A stretch of 64,000 nucleotides of DNA from Oscillospiraceae bacterium (lineage in GTDB: Bacteria > Bacillota > Clostridia > Oscillospirales > Acutalibacteraceae), in the NCBI GenBank assembly GCA_031261445.1, contig JAISJQ010000048.1:1-64000 (forward strand), read 5' to 3'. This document shows positions 35,762 through 43,783 of this stretch, in pieces. The notes beneath the pieces were generated by a model. The model worked only from the letters and a program-made list of their open reading frames with translations. It made no database searches and had not been told where the DNA came from. Each line of letters begins with the position of its first letter. The stretch's first letter is position 1. Position numbers and translations under genes: made by a program.

Positions 35762-36124
35762 ACTTTCTATCTAGATGCTAGATTTCAGAGACTAGAGGCT
35801 AGATTTGCCTCTAGTTATATATACGCGAAAAAGGGCGATTTCCCTTTTTCTAGATGCTAGATGCTAGATGTTAGAGACTAGAGACTAGATTTCTGGCACT
35901 ACACGTAGTTTTCTTCTTTTGCATACGTGGTGACGCGACATCTAGACCTGTAGGGGCGACCCTTGTGGTCGCCCGGTGGGTGTGGTTGCCATTGGTCAGG
36001 GCAGGCACACAGGTCGCCCTGACGTGTTCGACTGTCGGTCGGGGCGACCATACCCACAGGACACAGGCAAGGGTCGCCCCTACACGCCTCGCGCCTAGGT
36101 GCGGCGGGCGGATGATATCCGCCC
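35762..36124. repeat. R4 arrays with hairpin, followed by R1 copies
   Basis: Two R4 tracts (35768-35815 and 35848-35900: CTAGATGCTAGAT, AGAGACTAGAGACTAGA) flank the hairpin described at 35827. Then come an R1 hairpin (core GACCCTTGTGGTC), a unique 100-bp stretch, a partial reversed R1 and a full reversed R1 next to the tmcAL stop. No gene was recognised. Confidence 0.72.
35827..35850. terminator. Hairpin with T-run, possible terminator
   Basis: GAAAAAGGG-N6-CCCTTTTTC, perfect 9-bp arms, symmetrical, so it can act on either strand. It lies about 275 bp after the tmcAL stop (minus strand). Confidence 0.55.
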
Positions 36125-37234
36125 CTACGGGTCTAGATTGTATATATCGTCCACGCGCCGTTCCAGCGCGGCAGTGGTTTGCGCTGTAGTGTCCAGCCGC
36201 CGCAATTGTGCGCCGCGCTGCACGATGGGCAGGCGTGCGCTGTGTTTGGCGGCACGCAAAATCTCTGCCGCGCCCGCGCCCATGGCCAATACGCGAATGT
36301 ACGGCGGCACGGGGGCACAGTCGCTCTTGCCGATGCCCAAAAGCGCGTGTAGCGCCGTGCGGCGCAAGCTGGCGTGGGTGTAGCGGCGGGTCTTCACCAG
36401 CGCGATGAGTTCGTCCAGCGACCCTGCCGTCCGCGCCGCTTTGTAGAGCCGGTTCTCCAGCCCCTCGCGCACCTCCGGCAAGTCGGCGAACTGCTCTGTG
36501 CGCATACTTTTTAGCCGCGCCAAAATCGCCGTTTCCAAGCGCTCCCCGCGCACGGGCGCACGCCCCGCCGCGATTTCCGCGCGAACAACCACCTGTGTCG
36601 CCTCCGGCAAGAGGGGCAACACATCTGCGCCATCGTGCCACGCGCGGCGCAGATCCGCCGCGCGTGTGCCCGAACCCGTGATGCGCTGGACGGCCATGGG
36701 GCGCATCGTGCTGTGTAGCTCCGCCAGCGCGGCGCAGTATTCCACACCCAGCGTGTCGTTGGGCGTGCGCAAAATGTCGCCGAGATCGGCGTATTCCGTG
36801 TGCAGAGCAAGTTCAGCCGCCGCCGCAAAGCTCAGCCCCTGCCGCAACTGTGCATGGAGCAAGGCTTGCGTTTCGGGCAAGCTTAGCGCACGGGCGGTAT
36901 TCTGTATGGCCGACACGTTGCCGCATTCGCTGCCGAACGAGAGCGTGTCCACACAACCCAGCGCGTCCAGCAGAAAAACACTGCCGTAGGCAAAACGCCG
37001 CGCGGGGGAGAGGGCGAACGTCACGGGCAATTCCAGCACCAAATCCGCGCCAGCGGCAATCGCCGCCGCCGCACGCGCTTCTTTGCGCACGATGGCCGCC
37101 GCGCCGCGTTGCACAAAATTGCCGCTGAGCACGCACACAATGTGCGTCGCCCCCGCCGCGCGGGTTTGCGCCAAAAGAAACGCGTGTCCCTGGTGAAAGA
37201 GATTGTATTCCGCAACGATGCCCGCGACGCGCAT
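36125..37234 (-). CDS. tmcAL: tRNA(Met) cytidine acetate ligase (YlbM family)
   Basis: 369 residues. Activates acetate with ATP and acetylates the wobble C34 of elongator tRNA-Met. Nucleotidyltransferase-like N-terminus GIVAEYNLFHQGHAFLL with the HxGH-type motif, then LSGNFVQRG and SFGSECG. Slightly shorter than the Bacillus protein (about 415). Starts 1 bp after the stop of the DUF2812 gene, so the two are coupled. Confidence 0.92.
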   Translation of the reverse strand: MRVAGIVAEYNLFHQGHAFLLAQTRAAGATHIVCVLSGNFVQRGAAAIVRKEARAAAAIAAGADLVLELPVTFALSPARRFAYGSVFLLDALGCVDTLSFGSECGNVSAIQNTARALSLPETQALLHAQLRQGLSFAAAAELALHTEYADLGDILRTPNDTLGVEYCAALAELHSTMRPMAVQRITGSGTRAADLRRAWHDGADVLPLLPEATQVVVRAEIAAGRAPVRGERLETAILARLKSMRTEQFADLPEVREGLENRLYKAARTAGSLDELIALVKTRRYTHASLRRTALHALLGIGKSDCAPVPPYIRVLAMGAGAAEILRAAKHSARLPIVQRGAQLRRLDTTAQTTAALERRVDDIYNLDP

Positions 37235-37235
37235 G

Positions 37236-38399
37236 TCAGCCCAGCACCGCGCTGGCGGCGAGAAGCATTTTGTCCGCGTTGGACGCGTTGCCCGTATATT
37301 TCATCGTCAGCACCACAGGCCCTTTGCGTGCCGCCAGAAAGAGATCGCCTTCGGCGGTCGTGAAAAGCCGCACTTGCCGCGCGTCCGCGTCGCGATTGGT
37401 GGCGAACATGGTTTCCCAGCCAGCGGCGGGCAACGACACTTCGTCAAACAAACGCTCGGCCAGCGCGTTGTTGACGCACTGATAGGCCTTGTTCTCTAGC
37501 ACCGGGCGATACGTTTGCGCCAGATTTTCGCCCACCTGCCGCGAGGCCACCGAACGCGCCAGCAAGCTCCATTTTTGCGCCAGAAAGTTGTTGCCGTCAT
37601 AGTCCACGCCATAGTCCTGCTGGACGACCCGGTGCATCACGGCGCTGTCGATGCTCTCTAGCCAGGGCAATGCTGCGTGCGTATCGCTGGGGTTGGGCAG
37701 TAGCGTCACCGTTTTTGCGGACGCGGCCTGTCCAATCAGCGACCCTGTGAGCAAAACAAAAAGCCCCGCGCATACGGCCGCCCCGGTCAGCGAAAAGCGG
37801 CGTGCGCTCTGCCAATTGGGCAGTGCGTGCTCCTGCCGCGTCTTATATAGATAGCGAATGCGGCGCAAGCGCCTTGCCTCCAGCCAATAAAACAGCGCAC
37901 ACGCGAGCAGGAGCGCCGCCGTGAGAAAATACCCCCAGCCGCCCGTGACCATGGTCTCCCAGCTGAAGGTCACCACGCCAAAAATCAGCGGCAACAGCGC
38001 CAGCAGACACAGCAGGCCGCCCAAGAGGCGCACATGATCCAGCTGGTGGCGCAAGGATTCAAAGCGTTGCCGGGGATCGATCGCAAATTCGGTCACCTCG
38101 TCGCCCTCGGCCTTGTAGACAAACAAGTCGTCATGGCGGCAAACAAAATTCCACCCGTCATGCGCCGGGGGCACAGCGACAAGCTTTTTTTCCGTTTTGC
38201 ACACATCAATGCGGTACTGAATCTTGCGCGGCCCTCTCTGGGCAAAGCGAGAGCCCCACACACCCCACGAAAGCAGCTGATCGCCCGCGTGCGCCATGTC
38301 GGTGAACCACGCCTCGTAACGCGCCAGCTCTGCAGAGCAGCCAATGTTGGGTCGGAAAACCACGCGTCCCTCACGAGTCTGAGAGGCTCCTGTATTCAT
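37236..38399 (-). CDS. DUF2812-type membrane protein
   Basis: 387 residues. The N-terminal ~100 residues fit DUF2812 (YEAWFTDMAHAGDQLLSWG, then RKIQYRIDVCKTEKK). Two hydrophobic helix pairs follow (about 130-180 and about 208-228), then a soluble C-terminal half with no recognised domain. GAGGG lies upstream of ATG 38399 and it has its own promoter. Family function unknown; often found in Firmicutes next to PadR-type regulators, none of which is here. Confidence 0.75.
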   Translation of the reverse strand: MNTGASQTREGRVVFRPNIGCSAELARYEAWFTDMAHAGDQLLSWGVWGSRFAQRGPRKIQYRIDVCKTEKKLVAVPPAHDGWNFVCRHDDLFVYKAEGDEVTEFAIDPRQRFESLRHQLDHVRLLGGLLCLLALLPLIFGVVTFSWETMVTGGWGYFLTAALLLACALFYWLEARRLRRIRYLYKTRQEHALPNWQSARRFSLTGAAVCAGLFVLLTGSLIGQAASAKTVTLLPNPSDTHAALPWLESIDSAVMHRVVQQDYGVDYDGNNFLAQKWSLLARSVASRQVGENLAQTYRPVLENKAYQCVNNALAERLFDEVSLPAAGWETMFATNRDADARQVRLFTTAEGDLFLAARKGPVVLTMKYTGNASNADKMLLAASAVLG

Positions 38400-38441
38400 A
38401 AATGTGTTCCCTCACGGTGCTTTTTCTTATGATGCGTTTAT

Positions 38442-38470
38442 AGTATAGAGTATTTTGCCCAGTTCGTCAA
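38442..38470 (-). promoter_or_regulatory. Promoter of the DUF2812-tmcAL unit
   Basis: Minus strand TTGACG (38470-38465), 17 bp, TATACT (38447-38442). Confidence 0.8.
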
Positions 38471-38524
38471 GCAATAAAGGGTTTGTTTTGCAGCAATGCG
38501 CGAACTTTCACGAAATTGTCACAC

Positions 38525-38560
38525 AAAATCCCCCTCCTCCACCGGGGAAGAGGGGGACTT
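38525..38560 (-). terminator. Terminator of the mini-protein operon
   Basis: On the minus strand CCCCCTCTTC-N7-GAGGAGGGGG (one G-T pair) followed by ATTTT, 10 bp after the second stop codon. Confidence 0.85.
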
Positions 38561-38569
38561 TCGGCTCGC

Positions 38570-38722
38570 TTAGCCGTTGATCGCGGCGGCTTGTCCGTCC
38601 AAAATCGTGAAGATGATGGCGAGGAACTTCTCAAGGATGTTGGTGACATCGCTCGATTGCCCATCAACAAGGCTGTTGAAGACCGCTGTGATGACGTCTT
38701 TGATGTTCGCAAGAATGTCCAT
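38570..38722 (-). CDS. Amphipathic mini-protein, 50 residues (second in tandem)
   Basis: Starts MDILANIKDVITAVFNSLVD and ends FTILDGQAAAING. N-terminus homologous to the peptide at 10576 (MDIFAIIGDVLEAL). Two predicted amphipathic helices around a GQSSD hinge. No signal peptide, no cysteine. GGAG lies 6 bp before ATG 38722 in the sequence CAGAAAGGAGCA, which is repeated in front of the partner gene. Cotranscribed with 38755-38913. Function unknown. Confidence 0.75.
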   Translation of the reverse strand: MDILANIKDVITAVFNSLVDGQSSDVTNILEKFLAIIFTILDGQAAAING

Positions 38723-38754
38723 GGTGTGCTCCTTTCTGTAAGGTGGTGTGACTA

Positions 38755-38913
38755 CTATTGGCCGGGCACGGGGATTCCGCCAAAGTACTGTAGGAGGATT
38801 GCGCCGATCTTTTCGATGAAGGCGTCTAAGCCGCCGATGCTACGAAGGTCACCCGAAAAGATCTCTGAGAAGTTTTCGAAGAGCTCCGTAATGGCGGCAA
38901 TGAGATTTTGCAT
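38755..38913 (-). CDS. Amphipathic mini-protein, 52 residues (first in tandem)
   Basis: Starts MQNLIAAITELFENFSEIF, hinge SGDLRSIGGLD, second helix AFIEKIGAILLQYFGG, ending IPVPGQ. No signal peptide, no cysteine; acidic. CAGAAAGGAGCA ribosome site 7 bp before ATG 38913 and a near-consensus promoter. Leads a two-gene operon whose products could form a two-component peptide pair (inference). Too short for standard gene calling and easily missed. Confidence 0.75.
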   Translation of the reverse strand: MQNLIAAITELFENFSEIFSGDLRSIGGLDAFIEKIGAILLQYFGGIPVPGQ

Positions 38914-38946
38914 GTCCCTGCTCCTTTCTGGTGAGAATCTGCGTTT

Positions 38947-38975
38947 ATCATATCATATTTAAGCGAGTTTGTCAA
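38947..38975 (-). promoter_or_regulatory. Promoter of the tandem mini-protein operon
   Basis: Minus strand TTGACA (38975-38970), 17 bp, TATGAT (38952-38947). Confidence 0.82.
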
Positions 38976-38977
38976 GT

Positions 38978-39302
38978 TCAGATGACAGAAATCAGATGAC
39001 AGAGGGCAGAGAGGCGGGAGGGATGAGGATACAGGCGTGAGGGTTGTATCCTCATCCCTCTGTACCTCCCTGTAGGGGACACCGCCCTCGGCATCCCGCT
39101 GGTATGTTGTAGGGGCGCGCGCCCCTGCGCGCCCGCTGTCTTATAGAATGGCCTTGCTTCCAGCAAAACGACATTTATAGGTCGGATATTTCATCATAGC
39201 TTTGTGAGAATCAGCGGGCGCACGGGGGCGTGCGCCCCTACATCTGGGCGGCAACATTCAAATATCAGAGGACAAATGTCAAGACACAATTCTGCCCTCT
39301 GC
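38978..39302. repeat. R5, R6 and R1 block
   Basis: R5 words (GATGACAGAGGGCAGAGAGG), then a perfect 15-bp inverted repeat of R6 type (AGGGATGAGGATACA at 39019-39033 / 39045-39059), then R1 hairpins (cores ACACCGCCCTCGGCAT, GCGCGCCCCTGCGCGC, reversed GCACGGGGGCGTGC), and R5 again touching the stop of the fusion enzyme. No gene was recognised. Confidence 0.78.
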
Positions 39303-42300
39303 TAAGCATAACACGTGCGGCCAATGATGATCTTCTTGAGCTCATCGCTCAGTTCCTGGAAGTACGCGCAGTAGCCGGCCACGCGCACCATCAGGTACTT
39401 GTGCTTTTCTGGGTGGTCGTAGGCATCCTGCAACAGCTCGCGGCTGACCACGTTGGGCTGGAACTGCATCCCGCCATGGGTGAGGAACGTGCGGAAAATC
39501 TCGGCGAGATTCTTCACGCCGCTTTGCCCCGGGAAGAGCGCGGCATCGATGGTGAACGTGACGGTCGAGCCGTTGACGGCGTGGCGGGCAAAGTCCACCA
39601 AACTCACGTCATTGAGCGCGGAGAGCAGGTCGTCTTGTACCGCGCCGTGGGCGGGCGCAACGGAGTTGGCCAGCGAAACGCCCTTGCGGTGACCGCTGGG
39701 CAGTGCGCCGGAATACTTGCCATAGCGGTCGCTGGTGTTGAGGGCATAGTACCCGGCGGTGTATGCGCCAGAGCGCGGGTCGGCGAAATCTTCCGTGGCG
39801 TTGGTCTGGGGGCGACCGCCGCTGCGCACGGCATAGGGGCACTGCGCCAGCGCTCTGTTGTAGATATCCATGACCTTGTTGACCCAAAACGCCGTCTCTT
39901 CCGTGGTGTTGTCGCCAAACTTGGGACAGGCCAGCGTGTCCGCCAGAATCTGTTGATATTCTTCGCCCACATAGTCCGCGTCAATGGCGGCCAGCAGCTC
40001 GCGCAGGGTATACTTGCCCTGCTTGAAGACCAGTTCGTTGATGGCCACCAAACTGTCGGCGGTGTCGGTGATGCCCACCGCCTGAATGCCGGCGGTCTTG
40101 TAGTCCGTGCCGCCCTCGTAGGCATCCTTGCCTGTGCGGATGCAGCCCTCGTAGAGGCTGGAGGCCAGCGGCGTGGTGAGCGTTTCGCTCAGCTGTTGCT
40201 CCACCACCTGTTGGTCGTGCAGGATGGAACGTGCCAAAAAGTTCAGGCGCTCTTGGTAGCGCTCCAGCAGTTCGTCCATGCTCTGCGGTGGGTTCTCCAC
40301 GCTGTAGTAGCCGCGCTTGATGTCCCGCTGGCGGATTTTCTCGCGGCGTTTGGCGCGGATACGCGCGTGGCGCGGCGTGGCCTTGGGGAAGGCGTAATCG
40401 GTGATGCGGGTGATGAACTTTTCCACCTGCTCTGGGAAGGCGTAGTTCCACAGGTCGTTTTCCGTCCCGCGCATGGCCTGCACCAGCGGCAGGGTGACGT
40501 TCATGTTGCAGCAGTCGGTGTTGCCAAAGTGGTCGGGGCTGCAAATGGGCTCAACGCAACCGACAATGGAGTAGTTGCGGCAGTTCTCCTCGCTCTCGCG
40601 GTAGTGCGTGGCCAGCGTCTTCAGGTACGCTTCATCGCTGAAGAGCTCGGGCATGGGGCAACCGCCGATGTAGAGTTGCGCCAGGCGGTTGAGGTACTTT
40701 TGTGGGCTGTCCTTGTGGATGCGGGCGCACATGTTGATGGCCAGCGGCAGCAGCTCGCAGATGTCGCAGAGCATGTAGGTGACGGGGTTCGTGCCGTCTG
40801 TGCCGTCGGGCTTCAGGCCGCCGAAGGTCACAGCTTGGTCGGTGGAGAGGGTCTCGAACAGCTTGCTGATGTTCAGCAGTCCGTCCCCGTCGTTGACGAG
40901 AATGCACTCGTCCATTTTCAGCACAAAGAGGCTCAGCAACTCTTTCGCTTCGTCGTAAGTGATGCGCCCCGCGGCCAGATCGCGTTCGTAGTAGGGCTGC
41001 AAAATCTGATCCAGTCGCCCCAGCGACACGGCGTTTTCGTAGGCCTCCGTGCACAGGGCGATCATCAGGAAGGTCATGGCCTGCAAGGCCTCGCGGAACG
41101 TGCGCGCGGGGTGTTTGGGCACTTGCGCACACACGGCCGCCATGTCCAGTAGCTCCTGCCGCCGCCCTGCATCGCCCTCTGTGGCGGCCATATCGTTCAG
41201 CATATCCACGTAGCGCAGACCGAAGATCTCCAGCGCGTCCAAGCCCTCCAACGCGCCGCGGTAGAAGTCTTGATTGTTTTCTGGGTGGGCGGCCATGGCG
41301 GCGCGGATTTCTTCTTTCAGCCCCGCCGTGCCGTTCTCCAGCAGGCGGTCAAAGTTGACGATGAAGTGCGCGATGGCCGCAAAGTTGTTGTTAAAGCCCA
41401 CCGTCTGCTCGGCCACGGAGGAGAAGGTCTGCACCATTTGCTTCGCACCATTGCGTAGGGCGTAGCGTCCGATGATGCAACGAGGCAGCCAGTAGGGGAA
41501 CACCTTGGTGTAGAACTTGCGGCGTTCCGCTTTGGTGCTGGCGAAGGGCACGGGCGTTTGCCGCGCGGCTTTATAAAGGAAGGTGATGTACAGCGGGCCG
41601 TACTGCTCCTCCCAAATTTGCCCGGCAACGCGCTTGGCGGTGAAGTTGCCCACCAGTAGCTCGCCCGGATAGACGTTCAGCGTGCGGTGTTCCAGCACGT
41701 ATTTCAGCCGCTCAGCGCGGTGAATGTGCACGGGCTTTTTGAAGCCCTTGAATTTTTTGTAGTACTCCGTCTTGAGCAGCGCGGTCTCAAAGCAGATTTC
41801 GCGCGGCGCTTCCCAGAGCTCCTGCCGAATCTTGTTGACGCGCTCGGTGAACGTGGCGTGGTAGGGTTTCGGTTGCAGGCTGTCGCTCCAGACTTCCAAC
41901 CCGCTCTCGCGGAAGGTCTTCGCCGCCGCTTTGAGCGCAGTGAGCGCGTCCGTTTGCGCGATGCCCAGTTGCGGCACATCCAGCCCCAACCGCTCTGCCT
42001 TGTCCTCGTAGAACTTCCAGTATTGCAGCAGTTCCAGGTCGTCAAAGCCCAGGCTCTTTATGTATTCCGCCGCATTTTGGATTTGCGCGGGCGCATCGTT
42101 GTAGCCCGGCACAATCACCATGCGAAAGCGCACTTTGGGCTCGTGGGCGCTGGCCAGCAGCTTTGCCACGTTCTCGCGGATGCGCTCGTCGCTCTGCCCG
42201 GTGAGCTTTTCGTGCTCGGCGCTATCGCCCACCACCTTGAAGTCCACTAGGAACGTGTCAATGTAGGGAATCAGCGGCTCGATTTTGCTCCACGGCACGA

Positions 42301-42685
42301 ACAGCGTCGTCTCCACGTTTACGGGGATGCCCGCGTCCGAAAGTAGGCGCAAGAGCGCCAACAGTGTGTCGGTGTTTTGTAGCAGGGGCTCGCCGCCCGA
42401 AAGCGTCACGCCGCCGGCGGTGGCTTTGTAGTACGCGTGGTCTTTGCGCAGGACATCGACCAACTGCGCGGGGGTGAGGGTTAGGTCGCCGTCTCGCGGC
42501 TCAGTGGTCAGGTTTTCGGGGTTCTGACACCACAGGCAACGCAGGCCGCAGCCCTTAAAGAACACAGTGGAGCGCAGCCCCGTGCCGTCATGGACACAGG
42601 TGCGCTGGATTTTAGCGACAGTGAGCGTATGCGTTTGCTTGTCAGCCACGCCCAAAGCCGTGCCGACGAATCTGCTGGTTGCCAT
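39302..42685 (-). CDS. Glycyl radical enzyme fused to its radical-SAM activating enzyme
   Basis: 1127 residues from ATG 42685 (GAGGTG upstream; 42736 rejected). Residues 1-280 are a complete activase: CGLRCLWC cluster motif (Cys 46/50/53), SGGEP (about 97), DFKVVGD and LTGQSDERIRENV; the usual extra ferredoxin-like cysteine insert is absent. Residues ~280-1127 are a complete glycyl radical enzyme: active-site Cys 710 in VGCVEP and radical Gly 1104 in RVAGYCAYF. The GCVEP loop resembles dehydratase, lyase or decarboxylase members rather than pyruvate formate-lyase (CC). These two proteins are normally separate genes. One open frame without frameshift; own promoter. Substrate unknown; no microcompartment or partner genes nearby. 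Oxygen-sensitive, so anaerobic life is implied. Confidence 0.92.
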   Translation of the reverse strand: MATSRFVGTALGVADKQTHTLTVAKIQRTCVHDGTGLRSTVFFKGCGLRCLWCQNPENLTTEPRDGDLTLTPAQLVDVLRKDHAYYKATAGGVTLSGGEPLLQNTDTLLALLRLLSDAGIPVNVETTLFVPWSKIEPLIPYIDTFLVDFKVVGDSAEHEKLTGQSDERIRENVAKLLASAHEPKVRFRMVIVPGYNDAPAQIQNAAEYIKSLGFDDLELLQYWKFYEDKAERLGLDVPQLGIAQTDALTALKAAAKTFRESGLEVWSDSLQPKPYHATFTERVNKIRQELWEAPREICFETALLKTEYYKKFKGFKKPVHIHRAERLKYVLEHRTLNVYPGELLVGNFTAKRVAGQIWEEQYGPLYITFLYKAARQTPVPFASTKAERRKFYTKVFPYWLPRCIIGRYALRNGAKQMVQTFSSVAEQTVGFNNNFAAIAHFIVNFDRLLENGTAGLKEEIRAAMAAHPENNQDFYRGALEGLDALEIFGLRYVDMLNDMAATEGDAGRRQELLDMAAVCAQVPKHPARTFREALQAMTFLMIALCTEAYENAVSLGRLDQILQPYYERDLAAGRITYDEAKELLSLFVLKMDECILVNDGDGLLNISKLFETLSTDQAVTFGGLKPDGTDGTNPVTYMLCDICELLPLAINMCARIHKDSPQKYLNRLAQLYIGGCPMPELFSDEAYLKTLATHYRESEENCRNYSIVGCVEPICSPDHFGNTDCCNMNVTLPLVQAMRGTENDLWNYAFPEQVEKFITRITDYAFPKATPRHARIRAKRREKIRQRDIKRGYYSVENPPQSMDELLERYQERLNFLARSILHDQQVVEQQLSETLTTPLASSLYEGCIRTGKDAYEGGTDYKTAGIQAVGITDTADSLVAINELVFKQGKYTLRELLAAIDADYVGEEYQQILADTLACPKFGDNTTEETAFWVNKVMDIYNRALAQCPYAVRSGGRPQTNATEDFADPRSGAYTAGYYALNTSDRYGKYSGALPSGHRKGVSLANSVAPAHGAVQDDLLSALNDVSLVDFARHAVNGSTVTFTIDAALFPGQSGVKNLAEIFRTFLTHGGMQFQPNVVSRELLQDAYDHPEKHKYLMVRVAGYCAYFQELSDELKKIIIGRTCYA

Positions 42686-42724
42686 TGGATACACCTCTAG
42701 AAATTGAGAATTTAGTATGCTAAT

Positions 42725-42753
42725 ATTATACAGCATTATGATGAAAAATGCAA
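42725..42753 (-). promoter_or_regulatory. Promoter of the glycyl radical fusion
   Basis: Minus strand TTGCAT (42753-42748), 17 bp, TATAAT (42730-42725). Confidence 0.8.
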
Positions 42754-42844
42754 GATAATTCTTGCCGATTTGTGAATTCTAACAAATTTTGTGGTATTAG
42801 GCACAATATATGCTCGTCTTTTAGTGAAATAAACCAAACATTCA

Positions 42845-43320
42845 CCGAGGCGGGAGGAATGAGGATACAGGAATGAGGGGGCGGGGAGGGGTGAGGGTTC
42901 AGGATACAGGAGGTAGGGGGTTGTAGGGGCGACCCTTGTGGTCGCCCGTTACACAGAGGTGTAGGGGCGGATATCATCCGCCCGTGTTCCTCATTGTAGG
43001 GGCGCACGCCCCTGTGCGCCCGCTGTGCAATCGTGTAGATGTAGGGGATGCCCCCTTGGGCGTCCCGTTGGTTAGACAAACACCGTTATAAACCACGGGA
43101 CGCCGAGGGCGGCGTCCCCTACGGAGGCGTGAGAAATGAGGATGCAGGAGGGAGGGGGTCGTAGGGGCGAGCTGCGCTCGCCCGCTGTTGAAGGGAGGGA
43201 TCGGTAGGGGCGGCAACCTGCCGCCCATCAATCCCACAAAACGCTACCTCCTCCAGCGGGCGACCACAAGGGTCGCCCCTACAGGCAATTGTTCATTGTC
43301 AATTGTTCATTGAATGCCCC
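42845..43320. repeat. Large R6/R1/R2 block upstream of feoA
   Basis: R6 words (GGAGGAATGAGGATACAGG), then eight R1-type hairpins with cores GACCCTTGTGGTC, GGATATCATCC, GCACGCCCCTGTGC, ATGCCCCCTTGGGCGT, reversed GACGCCGAGGGCGGCGTC, GAGCTGCGCTC, GGCAACCTGCC and reversed GACCACAAGGGTC, ending with R2 (CAATTGTTCATTGTCAATTG). About 480 bp with no gene. Confidence 0.8.
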
Positions 43321-43354
43321 CAAATATAAAATTAATCACCAATCCAAAAAACGC

Positions 43355-43383
43355 TTGACAATCTCCGACAAACATGCTATACT
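43355..43383 (+). promoter_or_regulatory. feoA promoter
   Basis: TTGACA (43355-43360), 17 bp, TATACT (43378-43383). Confidence 0.85.
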
Positions 43384-43386
43384 ATG

Positions 43387-43408
43387 GTTGTTAGCGATGA
43401 CTAACAAC
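43387..43408 (+). promoter_or_regulatory. Iron-box-like operator of feoA
   Basis: Perfect inverted repeat GTTGTTAG-N6-CTAACAAC, 3 bp after the -10 box. The TTAG-N6-CTAA core resembles DtxR/IdeR-type metal-repressor boxes. The same arms recur before feoB. Confidence 0.65.
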
Positions 43409-43426
43409 GAACAAAGGGGAATACAT

Positions 43427-43660
43427 ATGAACACACTCAACCACATTCGACCGGGCAAAAGCGTCTTTATTGAACACGTGGGCGGCGAGGGCGCACTCAA
43501 ACGCCGCCTGATGGAAATGGGCTTGACCCGCGGCACGCGCGTCACCGTGCGCAAAGTCGCGCCGTTGGGCGACCCCATTGAGGTGAACGTGCGCTCGTAT
43601 TCGCTCTCCCTGCGCAAGGCCGACGCCGCGCTTGTGCGCGTCAGCGCAGAGGGCAGATGA
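43427..43660 (+). CDS. feoA: Ferrous iron transport protein A
   Basis: 77 residues, SH3-like fold; cytosolic helper of FeoB. Pattern LNHIRPGKSVFIEHVGGEG, KRRLMEMGLTRGTRV, then VNVRSYSLSLRKADA is typical. ATG 43427 has AAGGGGA upstream and starts right at the conserved region. 123 bp before feoB with an operator in between. Confidence 0.93.
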   Translation: MNTLNHIRPGKSVFIEHVGGEGALKRRLMEMGLTRGTRVTVRKVAPLGDPIEVNVRSYSLSLRKADAALVRVSAEGR

Positions 43661-43732
43661 AACCAAACGTAGGGGCGGATATCATTCGCCCGCGATGACA
43701 AGAGGAGAGAACCCCGTGGGCATGTGCCCGCG

Positions 43733-43750
43733 TGTTAGCCTAGACTAACA
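43733..43750 (+). promoter_or_regulatory. Second iron-box-like operator, before feoB
   Basis: TGTTAG-N6-CTAACA, the same arms as 43389-43406 with a different spacer (CCTAGA). No clear sigma-A promoter is visible next to it. Confidence 0.6.
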
Positions 43751-43783
43751 AAATGTCAAAAAATATCATCAATGGAGAGTTAC

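Noticed and set aside
39230..41152. 640-codon open frame antisense to the glycyl radical fusion.
   Set aside because: It covers only the region antisense to the conserved enzyme, starts in repeat DNA and has no recognisable domain.
42845..43280. Tandem hairpins considered as a CRISPR array.
   Set aside because: Units are palindromic with variable cores, irregular spacing and mixed orientation; no spacers of constant length and no cas genes.
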